Shown: positions 12,201-22,490, numbered from the stretch's first letter. The stretch is DNA of 64,000 nt from Psococerastis gibbosa (GCA_963971405.1 OZ020490.1:7984874-8048873); one strand, 5' to 3'. Notes: a model not told the origin generated them from the sequence alone. Numbers and translations: made by a program.

Positions 12201-13127
12201 TCTCTGCATAATTCCTCGATTTTACTTAATAGGTGTTTGGGGTATTTATTAATTATTGACACAGTCTATCCCACCATGGTGGGTCAAAGACCATTTGATG
12301 ATTTTGACTGGCAATTTTTACCAAATTTAATTGAACCATACCCTTTTGCCTTTTTTCAGCATAATTCACCGATTTCACGGAGAATTGGCCATTTACATAT
12401 ATACGCGGTTGGGGTCGTTGTTGGTACGTTTTACTATCTACTACGGTTTAATACTATTCCTTCCACAACTAAAGTTAAGTTCACCCGTGTCATCCTTAAT
12501 TTTCAATGTTTCCTTTTCTATTACTTAACGTCATATTTTTCATTTACACCACCATTCGCGTACACATGAGACTACGAGATACTAAAGCATTTTTAATGTT
12601 TTACCGAGTCATGTAAGAAAGTCATCATATGAAGAAATATTGCGATATTGCGAAAATACTTAATAGATAATGCTTTCTACTCACTTGATGAATTTTATGC
12701 AACCAATTTAATATAAGAATGACCATCACACCTAGCCTATCTAATGCTATATAATTTATATTTAGGTCTATTACATTAATTACTTTAATTTCCTGTTGTA
12801 CGAAGAGCTTTGCTCAGAATTTTATAATATAATGCTCATTAATTATTATCATTATGTATTGTATAACTTTTGTTTTTATGCACTAACATGTACTATTGAC
12901 GAATCCGACACATTGCTAATTGTTAACTGGATAATATATTGATTTACTAGCCCTAGGTAAAGTAGGTATGTAGGTATTATGTAAAAGGTACATACTACAT
13001 ACAGCAAATGAATAAGGAAAGTTTTGTCAAATATCAAATCGGTCTTACCTTTAAATTGAGCTTCATTTTCCCAGTTGGTGTTATAATGTTTCGCATACTT
13101 CGCCCAGGAACCCTTTGATTTAGGCAT
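9219..13127 (-). CDS. hAT transposase, 3 exons, 699 aa
   Basis: Exons: 13127-13049, 12064-11882 and 11056-9219. All introns are GT-AG and phases close (79+183+1838 = 2100 nt). Exon 1 begins MPKSKGSWAKYAKHYNTNWE, a conserved opening of this hAT group. Exon 2 encodes a zinc finger (FCTLCKSTI...HADSKGHK). Exon 3 holds the RNase H-like core: Asp in VIDESTD (about residue 170), Asp in AIGTDGASN (about 237), a C-x2-H motif with RCVCHSL, the TRWL tryptophan, and Glu in NAVVERVFSVMG (about 620) at the C-terminal dimerisation region. No stop or frameshift was found. The triad is complete, so this may be a functional enzyme cutting the CAGTGTTRCCAG tips. The splice model is inferred from sequence only. 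Confidence 0.93.
11090..11840. other. Intron 2 of the hAT transposase
   Basis: AT-rich sequence between exon 2 (donor at 11881-11880, minus strand) and exon 3 (acceptor AG at 11058-11057). No other gene seen. Confidence 0.8.
12090..13040. other. Intron 1 of the hAT transposase
   Basis: AT-rich non-coding sequence between exon 1 (donor at 13048, GTAAG) and exon 2 (acceptor AG at 12066-12065 after a pyrimidine run). Open frames here have no recognisable domains. Confidence 0.8.
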
Positions 13128-13588
13128 CTTTAATCTTTATAAAATTGCAATTTGCAAATGCAAAATTAAGTAAAAATAAAAGAGAAATTAATAAAAAAAA
13201 GCACAAGCCACGAGGTCCATGTACAGATTTACAGAAAAATCAAAATCAACAAAGTGACAAACAAGAACAACAAACAAAATATCATGTGATGCGGGCGATT
13301 TGCGAATGTCGTATCGATTATCGAATATCGATTGTCCAACATGACACCACTTTTGTCCTTCAACGTCTCCAATGGTGGTACCTTTGAAAACTTGGCGGAA
13401 AATTTAATTTTTTTTTTTAGTTGAGCAGGTTTTGAATTTTTTTACAGATTTTTAGAATCGGAAAAAATCCGCCGATACCCGCCAGTTGAAGGGCGCGAAC
13501 CCGCCCAATTGGCGGGTGCCCGCCGTTTTAAAATTTTGCCCGCCACATGACCGTCTCAACCCGCCCAATTGGCGGAATTCCGCCCAAT
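13128..13588. promoter_or_regulatory. 5' region of the hAT with GC-rich subterminal repeats
   Basis: Between the right TIR and the start codon lie several interleaved copies of GGCGGGT/CCCGCCCAATTGGCGG (13465-13580), repeated near the left tip (7850-7868). Such subterminal clusters are transposase-binding sites in other hAT elements, and the same stretch must contain the transposase promoter. Exact sites not defined. Confidence 0.5.
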
Positions 13589-13910
13589 CTGGTAACACTG
13601 TATTGCACTACCTACGTGACTACTGTAAGCAATTGCTAGGGTGGCCAAACCATTCTCCTTGACATTTCGTCTGGGGTGGCCAAAATGCACTAGGGACAGA
13701 ACTTATGGCATGACTAGGTATAATGTTGACGCTAGACGCTGGTTTGTTTACAAAATTATTGGATCCAATTTAAGGCGTCTGTCTTATATTCGATCGAATA
13801 TTCGAGTGAATCTGAATTTTTGTTATTACACGTTCCAATTTTTCTTCAACCAATATTTATTGCATCGAATATTGGACCATTATTCGAGTGTGTAATCGGG
13901 GGGATTGAGT

Positions 13911-14940
13911 TGTCTGACAAACGCCTCCGTGCTTGAAGCAAAATGCCGTCTCTCGTGGGCTCTTTGAATTCGTCCCACAATTTTTTTAGGTTCGACGGAT
14001 TGCAATTCGCTACAATCATGTGGGTTGTACACTCTTAAGTCTAAATTATAGGTTTGTACGTGCATGTCCTTCTCAAACGAGTTATATACAGTGTAACAAA
14101 ATCACAATTTAGATTTAGAAGGTACATGCCCAGTTGAATGTGGCTATAATAAGTATGGTTTTTTTTCAATATACGGTATATTTGTCATCTTTTTTGACGA
14201 GGTATCGCCCTTTTTGTTATCAGTTAGCACTTCCAGCATCACTTGTATGCCTTGAGCCTTTCCTTTGAGTAGGCACATTGTTCCAAGTTGCTTGATTGGT
14301 AGACCAGACGAGTCTAAAATTATACCATCCGGCGAATAACCTGCAATAGCGTCCTTCACCCGGCTATAATGGTCTCGAGCAGAAGACTCGTACTTTATGC
14401 CATGCGCTACAAATTTACTATAAAATAATGGCTTAGGCATTGCCAGCGTGTCCTCTTTCGTCTTCCAATCGGATTTCCGGTATGTGTACACAGCTCTGCA
14501 GCGGCTCCCCTTTACCCTGTACCTCCACTCGCTTTTGAGGAGAGCTGTGCGCGTGGCAATTTCAAATGTACTCACTGACGGCACAATGTATTTCCGGTAA
14601 AAGTCTTTTTGCCGTTTTGCAACATGCACAAACAATATGTTCCTAGCAACGGATGCATGTTGTTGTGAACTATTTAGACGTCCGTCCAATATTCATTATG
14701 TGTATATACTGGAAATGGTGTATATTTTGGCAAATACATTTGACGCCTCTCAACACTAGAATTAGTTTAACTTAGGAAGGAAAGTATATCAAACAGTAAA
14801 ACTGTTTTTTGATCGTTGGTTGGTTGCTTTTAAGAGCTTACCAACTACAATTGGGATTTGACCGCCGATGGCCATGGCCAACCGCCCCAATCCCCTCTTC
14901 AGGCAATCGCCGTGATACCGGATGCTTTCTGCTAAGGCCT
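13911..14940 (-). pseudogene. YqaJ-type exonuclease relic with introns
   Basis: The minus strand carries KFVAHGIKYESSARDHY, then YSPDGIILDSSGLPIK. After a frameshift it reads HTYYSHIQLGMYLLNLNCDFV and continues in another frame through MHVQTYNLDLRVYNPHD to 13911. This order (E-x-x-A helix, SPDG, then the Tyr-Gln-x-Gln-like helix) is that of the YqaJ viral-recombinase/lambda-exonuclease-like fold. The expected E-x-K of the catalytic pair is altered (QLGTMC). An upstream exon about 100 bp long (about 14941-14841) has a TTTTTTGCAG acceptor and a GTAAG donor. Such genes occur in repeated form in invertebrate genomes and may belong to large DNA transposons. It is truncated at the inverted repeat at 13911. 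Confidence 0.6.
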
Positions 14941-14994
14941 GCAAAAAATAATATTAATATTATGTTTATTAAATATATGTGTTAATAAGTTAAA

Positions 14995-15230
14995 AAAATG
15001 CACATGAGTACTGGTCCTGTGCTTTCTTTGTGTTGCCAGCGTTTGATGACATGTTCCATGAAGCGTAAGATTTGGTGTTGCGTACTGTGCGCTTTTCGAA
15101 ATCCAAATTGCTCGGGTCGAATAGCTTGCCTAAAAGAGATTTCGTCAGCTAGTCGAAGTGAGATAAGTTTTTCAAGTAGTTTGCTTAGTGTTGTGACTAA
15201 GCTGATAGGCCTGTGGCGAACAATTTGATG
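14995..15230 (-). pseudogene. LINE reverse transcriptase fragment (Jockey/I-like)
   Basis: The minus-strand translation contains RPISLVTTLSKLLEKLISLR and then IRPEQFGFRKAHSTQHQILR. These are the conserved YRPISLL and Q-x-GFR-x-x-HST blocks (RT motifs 1-2a) of non-LTR retrotransposons. It is open over about 75 codons and truncated on both sides. No endonuclease or tail is attached. Confidence 0.8.
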
Positions 15231-15780
15231 TCAAAAAGGTCACGTCACGAACTATAATATCTATGTTGGTACCTACTGTACTCGTTGATAGATAGTTGTG
15301 CTGACAACTAATTTTAGCCTCCTACCTGGGGTTCCGGGTCGGCGTGGAGAAGAGCTGGGCGCCCCAGCTTGCAGCTTGTGTTCCGATGACCCGAACCGTT
15401 CGGTAGAAGATTATAAAGTGGAGTGGAGTGGAGCGGATGGTTAGATGAACGAGTCAATACTGAATGCAAGAATAATAATAATAATAATAATGGAGGCGCG
15501 CTTTGCTGCTGCTTGCTAATAACTTGTCGTAACCGGTTTAGTTACGACTTCTTCTTCAAGTCACAGCCGGATGGCTGGTTAGCAGCAACATGTGATTTCC
15601 ATGCCTCGAATTATACATGGTTGCTGGTTCTTGGGATGCCACTTGAGCCTATAATGCGGTGGTTTCCCCTTGCCTTCCGCATCCTATGCCGTTGACTGCC
15701 ACTTGTTGCCAGGATCCAGTTCGTCCGCCTTTAGTTACGACTAGATAGCATAAACGTGTTTACACGTACCGGTTTTATTC
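15231..15780. repeat. Unclassified repeats with (AAT)n
   Basis: Contains an (AAT)7 microsatellite at about 15472-15492 and a block (15540-15740) that looks repeat-derived. No gene is recognised. The block borders the Penelope-like element. Confidence 0.4.
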
Positions 15781-15836
15781 CTCATTGTTAAAATTTACTT
15801 CGTGTAGTCTTACAATAAAATTAAATTAAAAACACA

Positions 15837-15864
15837 ACCGGTTTCGGCTCACGCCATCGTCAAG
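15837..15864 (-). ncRNA. Hammerhead-like motif at Penelope 3' end
   Basis: The minus strand reads CTTGACGATGGC, GTGA, GCCGAAACCGG. GGC/GCC can form a short stem with a GTGA tetraloop between a TGACGA box and GAAAC, reminiscent of the hammerhead core CUGANGA-stem-GAAA. It departs from consensus in the first base and has an extra U before the stem. A related copy is at 39138-39165 on the + strand. Published Penelope-like elements carry hammerhead motifs, but activity here is unproven. Confidence 0.4.
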
Positions 15865-18542
15865 TGCGATTGAAAAAAGGTAAACAAAAGGTATGCAAGC
15901 TAAAACAAAATAAAATAAAACTCATTGTCAGGATAATACACAGCATCGCATAAAGTAAATAATTTAAATTGAACAATTTAACATCAACCACTGGAAGCGC
16001 CAACAAGGGGGAACTACTTAAAAAGGTTATGTCATTAAGTAACGTTTTGTTTTTAACCATAGCTTCCCTAATCTCAATGGTTTCTAAATTATCAAGAAGT
16101 TTCCCCTTGTTGGCTACATGTAAGATATTAAAATTACCGAAATCACAGGCATGGTTGTGGGTGTGTATATGTTGGGCTAAGGCGGACTGAGTGTCGGGTT
16201 TTCCTACCCCCCGTCTATGCTCCGCTATTCTTTCTTTAAACCCTCTCCCAGTTTGTCCAATATATAAACTACCACAATCATTACAGTCTAGTTGATAAAC
16301 CCCTGACTTCCTCCCTTTCTCCAATTTAGGTTTACAATTAATCAATTGCTTACCCAACGAGTCCACAGAATAAAATGACACATTCTTAACGACCCTATCT
16401 CCAATCCAAGAGGCCAACTCCAAACTAATCCTACCAAGATATGGTAACTTAACGTACCCTTTATCTGGTTCAGAAGTCTGGCTTGCTCCATAGACTAAAG
16501 AGAGGGTTAACTTATTCCTGTGTTTCCTTAAAAAAATTTTTACTAGACTCACAGGATAGTATCCATTATTATTAGCAATTTCCATAATTGTTGAAAGTTC
16601 TTTGTTAAAATGTACAACCTTCAACGGTACATGTAAGAGTCTATGTATCATGGAGTGTATGGCTGCATGTTTGTGTTGTGGTGGGTGAAACGAATCCTCT
16701 GGAATGATATTGTCTGTATGAGTAGGTTTTCTGAATATATTGTACCCTATTTTCCATTATCCATCCTTGTTATAGTTAGGTCCAAGAAATTAATCGACCG
16801 GTTCAACTCTATCTCCCTAGTAAATTTAATCTTAGGATGGAAGTTATTAAAATGCTCTAAAAGTTTGTCTAATTGACGGTCGCTACCTCGAAAAATTATA
16901 AAAATGTCATCAACATACCTGAAATACGCCAGGATATTACCTAATAGATTATGGCGCGAGTTAAAAAATTTTACTTCGAGGTCGTTCATAAAAATTTCCG
17001 CCAAAATAGGAGAAAGAGAGGAACCCATCGCCAACCCATCCTCTTGGTGGTAAAAACTATCCCCAAATTGGAAATAATTCTGATTCAGAGTTATTTCCAA
17101 TAAGGATTCAATTTCTATCCTGACATTGGGATCTATGTTTTCATGAGTCATTAATTCCCTAACTATATTTCTAACATCCAAAATGGGGATATTCGTGAAA
17201 AGGCTTGTAACATCAAATGACACCAGTTTCACGTTTATAGGTAGAATTATCTCATTCTGCTTTGAAATTAGATCAAGAGAGTTCTTGACACTGTATTTGG
17301 CTTGGAACTTGCAATCATCACGTAAGAACCGATTGAGAAAATTAGCGACCCTACTCACCGGAGTTTGTATCGCTGAAACGACAGGTCTTATAGGGTGGTT
17401 CATCTTATGTAATTTAATAAGCCCATATAGTCTGGGTGGACGAGGGTTCTTGACCGTTAGCCTGGGTAAAGATAAAGCCGTACAACTATTCAATTTCTCA
17501 TTTACCGTTCTGCGATAAATATTAGTGGGGTCATAGCCAGTGGCGGCTCGTGGTGTATCAAAATGGTGGGGCAACGAATTGTAATAAAGTAATAGCATAT
17601 AACTTACCACTACTTGAATATCAAATAGATTCTTCGGCATTTCAATGTGGCAAACAAGTCTATCACTCGCTGTTTACATTTTTGTAATATTTGTTTACAT
17701 TACCCTGCCTGGCCGTTGGGCAGAACCTGACTTCCCTAGTCAAAAATTCTTCTTTGAAAAATTTTATAATAATCATCAGTCATGACAAAATAGTGAAACT
17801 CTTCTCAAAAATAACTCTTATAATTATGATTTAAAAAAAATACCAATATTCAACGTTATTATCAATACGAAACATTTAAAGTCATTTTTGGGGCGCTGCC
17901 CCGCTGCCCATGTAAAAATGCATATGGCATGAATTGCATTGCAAGGTCCATAAGAGAAAAGTTGTGTACACCTTTTCAATGGTGCGAACGATCTTCTTAA
18001 CTTTTGCCTGACTCGGTTGCCATGGCGACCCGGGGCTAAATTGAAAATTGCCCCAAGTTGCCCAGAGCACGCACATAGCATAGCCGAATTGTAGCAGTTG
18101 CATTTTTCTTCAGAATAGTATATTATTATTTTATTATTATTATTATTATTATTAAAAGGAAATTGCTTTGTTGCCTGTAAAATTATGGGAGGGCTGTAGC
18201 CCCAGTGCCCTTATGGACGAGCCGCCACTGGTCATAGCGTAGTTTAATAAACAGATCATCTGTTAAGAAGTTGTTAACCTTTTCAATATAGTTCAATTTA
18301 TCCAACAACACAATACTTTGCCCTTTATCCGCCCGTGACACTATGATGTTATTCGCTGATAACTTTGATTTTAATCCGCGCAACACCTTAATTTCACGGG
18401 GAATCAAATCAGAATTCTTAGTAAATTTGTGATGCTGAATGACCTCCACCGCACCAAATTTATCGCCTAACGTATTGACAATTTTATCAGTCTCACTACA
18501 AAGTAATTTACAATCCAGACTATACGAAGTAAATTTTAACAA
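15860..18542 (-). pseudogene. Penelope-like RT/GIY-YIG protein, disrupted
   Basis: N-terminal part (18542-18239): the characteristic ISRADKG-like block, here IVSRADKGQSIVLLDKLNY. The MITE and one target duplication interrupt it exactly at a Tyr-Asp codon pair, and the frame resumes with PTNIYRRTVN. The RT core follows: LYGLIKLHK, RPVVSAI, FDVTSLFTNIP, DGLAMGSSLSPILAE, then the active site FRYVDDIFI, and NFLDLTI. A one-base loss in the T-run at 16750-16753 shifts the frame. The next frame has the GIY-YIG domain: LDCNDCGSLYIGQTGRGFKER with CxxC and a following His (EH). Two lesions (insertion, frameshift) make it non-functional, but overall decay is low. Confidence 0.9.
17538..18230. mobile_element. 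hAT MITE (693 bp) inside Penelope RT
   Basis: 14-bp perfect TIRs CAGTGGCGGCTCGT (17538-17551) and ACGAGCCGCCACTG (18217-18230) lie within an 8-bp duplication GTCATAGC (17530-17537 and 18231-18238). No transposase. Contains a (TTA)n microsatellite near 18120-18155. Confidence 0.95.
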
Positions 18543-18545
18543 TGA

Positions 18546-18961
18546 GTGGCAGCAAGTTTTACAAAGTTACTAAGGAGACTATTATGTTCACCGGTTTTAT
18601 TAGCTGTTCTATCACCCGACACAACAGACCTGCTGTTTTGCGCACGTTCTTTATGTGCCGATTCTGGCAATACCTGGTCGACAGCGTAGTTATCCAGCGT
18701 GTGCACTTCAACTATATATTCAACAATATTTAATTATTTTTAATAATATTAATAATTATTGTATAGCTTAAATGGATTCACTCGTACCTGTTCTATTAGC
18801 TGTTATTAGCCCCCCTCTTACCCCATACAACATACCTTATACTTTGTGAATATATATATAATATATATAGAACTTGTTTGACAGGCTATATTCTGGGCAC
18901 CTGGTGCAATCTAACTGTATCACATTGCAACAATTGTATTATTATAAAAATTAATATTAAT
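18546..18961. other. AT-rich spacer, no gene
   Basis: AT-rich sequence with TATATA runs (about 18850-18870) between the Penelope-like element and the satellite. Nothing else supported. Confidence 0.5.
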
Positions 18962-19763
18962 AATCTGTCACGAAGATACCTGTATGGTTGCTTTCTGTAG
19001 CGTTTTATCGCCTTGTGGTACTTGAATAGTAATTGACTGGTGTTCTAGAAGACTTAAAAAATTGATATTCCCCTTGAAAAGATTTTTAAGCGTCAATAAC
19101 TCACTATTAGTACTAATTATAACACGTTGGTTCCTCTACCTACATACGGTCCAGACTATAATATCGGGTTTGGTTTGCTGTCTTCTAATAATCTGTCACG
19201 AAGATACTTGTATAGTTGCTTGCTGTGGCGTTTTATCGCCTTTTGGTACTTGAATAGTAATTGACTGGTGTTCTAGAAGACTTCAAAAATTGATATTCCC
19301 CCAGAATAGACCTTTAAGCGTCAATAACTCACTATTAGTACTAATTATAACACGTTGGTTCCTCTACCTACATACGGTCCAGACTATAATATCGGGTTTG
19401 GTTTGCTGTCTTCTAATAATCTGTCATGAAGATACTTGTATAGTTGCTTGCTGTGGCGTTTTATCGCCTTGTGGTACTTGAATAGTAATTGACTGGTGTT
19501 CTAGAAGACTTCAAAAATTGATATTCCCCCAGAATAGACCTTTAAGCGTCAATAACTCACTATTAGTACTAATTATAACACGTTGGTTCCTCTACCTACA
19601 TACGGTCCAGACTATGATATCGGGTTTGGTTTGCTGTCTTCTAATAATCTGTCATGAAGATACTTGTATAGTTGCTTGCTGTGGCGTTTTATCGCCTTGT
19701 GGTACTTGAATAGTAATTGACTGGTGTCATAGAAGACTTCAAAAATTGATATTCCCCTTGAAA
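18962..19763. repeat. 228-bp satellite, left block
   Basis: Unit of 228 bp, recognisable by AATCTGTCAYGAAGATACYT, TTTATCGCCTTGTGGTACTT and AACTCACTATTAGTACTAAT. Starts at about 18962, 19190, 19418 and 19646. The fourth unit is cut by the hAT at 19764. Identity between units is very high. The conserved open frame of 63 codons in each unit is a by-product of repetition, not a gene. Confidence 0.95.
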
Positions 19764-21817
19764 CAAGCCCGTAGCCAGGATTTTTTTCGGGGGGGGGGGG
19801 GGGGCTGTGGTGACTTCAATCCTATCTAGTGTAAATTGTTTTCATCAGAACTCAATTGTATCTAGTATGTTTTTTAGAAGTTAGGGTACGGGATTATATG
19901 GGAGCATAGGCACATCAAAAATCAATTATAAGTAGCCTAGTTAATTTATATACATTTGACCACAGCTTTAAATGAAGAAAAAATGGCTACGTAGTACATA
20001 CTCATACTCATTGTATGACCAATTGCAGCCGTCTTTTTTTTAAATGCAAATCCGTCCATGATCTCATTATTGTCAATGGAATTGTCAATTTGGCGGTGAA
20101 TGCTCATTAGTGCAAGTCCAGTGAGACGGTCTTGTTTTGTTGAGTTCCTCAAATAGTTTTTAATGACCCTCAAGGTTGAAAAGGATCTTTCTGTAGAGGC
20201 TGTAGTCACTGGCAATACGCACAAGATCTCCAGGAGTACAGCTAAGCTCGGAAAGTTTTTGGTGTATTGCAGTGCCTCGATCGCAGTAGTTGGTTTTTCC
20301 TTGTTTGGCGTGTCTTCCCACTTTTGCCGCCACGGTAGCCACTCTCCATTCAACACGTCTGAATTGTTGAGGGGCAGATCTTCGCTATAAAAGTCAAAGC
20401 ACGGTCGAACAGTTTCAAATGACACACTACATTTTTTTGGAAGAACGTACTGCAGGCTGCTGATAGTTTTTCCTTGTGAGAGAAACCTTTCAGTTAGTGA
20501 CAATTTGAGGTCTTCAATAAACGGTATTAAAATTGATGATCTGTAATAAGATTCGGCATCTTTAGTTTCATAATTATCTCTATAAGTTTGAATTTTAGAT
20601 ATTCTAGGAACAGTTGCTTCAGCATTTACAGATATCTCCATGGCCTTAACATACATTTCTAGTGCTTCTGCGTACAGAAAGCTGAATTCGGCGTCAGCGT
20701 CTTTCCTTATCTTCTCCAGGATTATTCGGATGTCATTAACCTTGGAAAGCGCTTCAACCAAGTCCAGGTCTTTTGCTTGCAGCTGTATCGATAAAGGATA
20801 CGTGATCGCCAGCAGTTTGGCGAGTATGTGGACTGAAATAATGAATGAAAGATTCTTGAATGCGTCGACGAGATTCATAGATTTGTGATCACTTAGGGAC
20901 CTCAAAGTCCCATATATTGCAACAAAGGCTTCTTTGCAAAGCATGACGGCTTCATGTCTTTCGCACCACCTTGTTTCGCATAGAGATATCAACCTTTTAT
21001 TCCCTAGTAAAGGGGCATACAACTTTAAACCATCTTGCAACATATTAGTGCGCTGGGCACTCTTATGAAAATGAGAGCAAACTTCCTTCATTAAACCAGT
21101 TGCCTTTTGAATGGCACGCACTTTACTTGCATCACCTAAACATAAATTAAGGTTGTGCGAAAGACAATGAGTGTAGAGCGCAAGAGGGTACCGTTCTAAT
21201 ATTTTTTTCCCTTGCAGAGACTTTTTTCACATAATAATTGTTTAAAACATAAAACAATAACATTTTTATAAAAGAAAAACACATATTCATGTATTTCAAT
21301 ATTTTGTGAAACACAGAATTTGCTTAAATTTTATATTATATTAAATTAAATTAGATCAACAAAAAAGCGTTCATGCATCATAGCAAAGCTGCGACAGAAT
21401 TTACTCACTAATGCTCTATATTTCCTTAGTGCTCTAAATGCGTTCATGCATCGGCTGTTACAATTCTATAAACACGAGGCACAATAATTTAGTAATATAC
21501 ACCAAAAATTTAAAAATGAGGGTCCACTCCTGGGCCCTAGGTTCACAAGATGCCAGATGGGGGTACAGCAGGGGGGGCTTTCAAGGCATTGTAAATTGAA
21601 ATTTTGCCTTTTTTCCACTAAGAACCGTCTTCTGCCAAGTGAAAGTTGACTTTCCGCTATTTCGAAGTAGGCCCTAGTTTTTGTATGCAATTTATTTAAA
21701 GTTTTGGTTACTATTTTTTTTTGTTCAGCACCGTTCAAAAAAATTCTAAATTTTTTATTTTGTGGGGGGGGGGGGCTGCAGCCCAATAAGCCCCCCCCCC
21801 CCTTGGCTACGGCCTTG
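19764..21817 (-). mobile_element. hAT element with G/C-tract tips, inserted in satellite
   Basis: Tips CAAGCCCGTAGCCAGG (19764) and CCTTGGCTACGGCCTTG (ending 21817) are inverted. Next to them are a long G-run (about 19789-19804) and C-runs (about 21791-21802). The duplication is CCTTGAAA (19756-19763) versus CCTTGAAT (21818-21825), 7 of 8. The uninterrupted satellite unit reads CCTTGAAAAG at this spot, confirming the insertion site. 2054 bp; carries a truncated transposase. Its tips match the short MITEs at 35477, 37060, 52162 and 55260. Confidence 0.93.
19946..21213 (-). pseudogene. hAT transposase C-terminal part (P52rIPK/ZMYM1-like)
   Basis: Opens near 21213 after a CTGCAAG splice acceptor and reads KKILERYPLALYTHCLSHNLNL, the CxxH block of hAT proteins. 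It then has CETRWCERHEAV with the conserved TRW, and ends in the dimerisation region LCVLPVTTASTERSFSTLRVIKNYLRNS, which includes the catalytic Glu. About 420 codons are open without a stop. The N-terminal zinc finger and the two catalytic Asp blocks are missing, so this copy is incomplete. The ZMYM1 and 52 kDa repressor-like host proteins derive from this hAT branch. It shares tips with small MITEs in the window and so identifies their mobiliser family. Confidence 0.85.
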
Positions 21818-22490
21818 CCTTGAATGATTTTTAAGCGTCAATAACTCACTATTAGTACTAATTATAACACGGTGGTTCCTCTACCTACATACGGTCCAGA
21901 CTATAATATCGGGTTTGGTTTGCTGTCTTCTAATAATCTGTCATGAAGATACTTGTATAGTTGCTTGCTGTGGCGTTTTATCGCCTTGTGGTACTTGAAT
22001 AGTAATTGACTGGTGTTCTAGAAGACTTCAAAAATTGATATTCCCCCAGAATAGACCTTTAAGCTTCAATAACTCACTATTAGTACTAATTATAACACGG
22101 TGGTTCCTCTACCTACATACGGTCCAGACTATAATATCGGGTTTGGTTTGCTGTCTTCTAATAATCTGTCATGAAGATACTTGTATAGTTGCTTGCTGTG
22201 GCGTTTTATCGCCTTGTGGTACTTGAATAGTAATTGACTGGTGTTCTAGAAGACTTCAAAAATTGATATTCCCCCAGAATAGACCTTTAAGCTTCAATAA
22301 CTCACTATTCGTACTAATTATAACACGTTGGTTCCTCTACCTACATACGGTCCAGACTATAATAGCTGGTTTGGTTTGCTGTCTTCAAATAATCTGTCAT
22401 GTAGATAACGTATGTTTCCGTGCTGTGGCGTTTTATCGCCGTGTGGTACGATACATGAATAGTAATTGACTGGTGTTCTAGAAGACTTCA
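21818..22490. repeat. 228-bp satellite, right block
   Basis: Continuation of the 228-bp array after the hAT insertion. It completes the fourth unit and adds units starting near 21935 and 22163, then a partial, more diverged one to about 22490. Counting through the insertion the array is about 6.4 units. Confidence 0.93.

Larger units (their letters stand above)
7805..13600 (-). mobile_element. hAT transposon, apparently complete (5.8 kb)
   Basis: The left tip CAGTGTTGCCAG (7805-7816) and right tip CTGGTAACACTG (13589-13600) form 12-bp TIRs with one mismatch. Both ends are flanked by the same 8 bp, TATTGCAC (7797-7804 and 13601-13608), the target duplication size of hAT elements. Subterminal copies of CCCGCCCAATT lie inside both ends (near 7855, 13499 and 13558) and are likely transposase-binding repeats. 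The element carries a spliced, uninterrupted transposase gene and a tandem repeat in its 3' part. Perfect target duplication plus intact ORF suggest recent insertion and possible activity. It landed just upstream of the mariner transposase start codon. Confidence 0.95.
2734..13911. mobile_element. Candidate composite element bounded by inverted repeats
   Basis: Positions 2734-2765 (starting aactcaatcccccc) match the reverse complement of 13881-13911 almost perfectly. Weaker homology (ATTCGATCCAATAAATATTC-like) continues inward for about 60-100 bp on both sides. The flanks differ: helicase relic on the left, YqaJ relic on the right. No convincing target duplication is seen. Removing the hAT at 7805-13600 and the Tc1 at 3019-4555 leaves about 3.8 kb holding the MADF exon and the mariner. 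It could be a DNA transposon that encoded the MADF protein, or two solo copies of a MITE in opposite orientation. Confidence 0.35.
15781..18545 (-). mobile_element. Penelope-like retroelement (RT plus GIY-YIG)
   Basis: A minus-strand element with reverse transcriptase followed by a GIY-YIG endonuclease, the domain order of Penelope-like elements. A 693-bp hAT MITE sits inside the RT gene. About 34 bp from the 5' coding end (minus strand, about 18510-18545, CTCATTGTTAAAATTTACTT) reappear in inverted orientation at 15781-15814, just beyond the 3' end. Inverted partial copies at insertion sites are a known habit of this class. A hammerhead-like motif lies at 15837-15864. Confidence 0.9.

Noticed and set aside
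7797-13608. Mariner and hAT as one composite element
   Set aside because: The 8-bp hAT duplication cleanly separates them; the mariner lies outside the TIRs.
2734-13911. Maverick/Polinton
   Set aside because: No protein-primed polymerase, capsid or packaging genes; inverted ends are short and lack the AG start and 6-bp duplication.
15837-15864. Canonical hammerhead ribozyme
   Set aside because: First core base and spacing before stem II differ from consensus, so it is reported only as hammerhead-like.
19062-22226. Five near-identical 63-codon open frames as a tandem gene family
   Set aside because: They occur once per 228-bp satellite unit, have no domain or plausible gene structure, and persist only because the satellite units are nearly identical.
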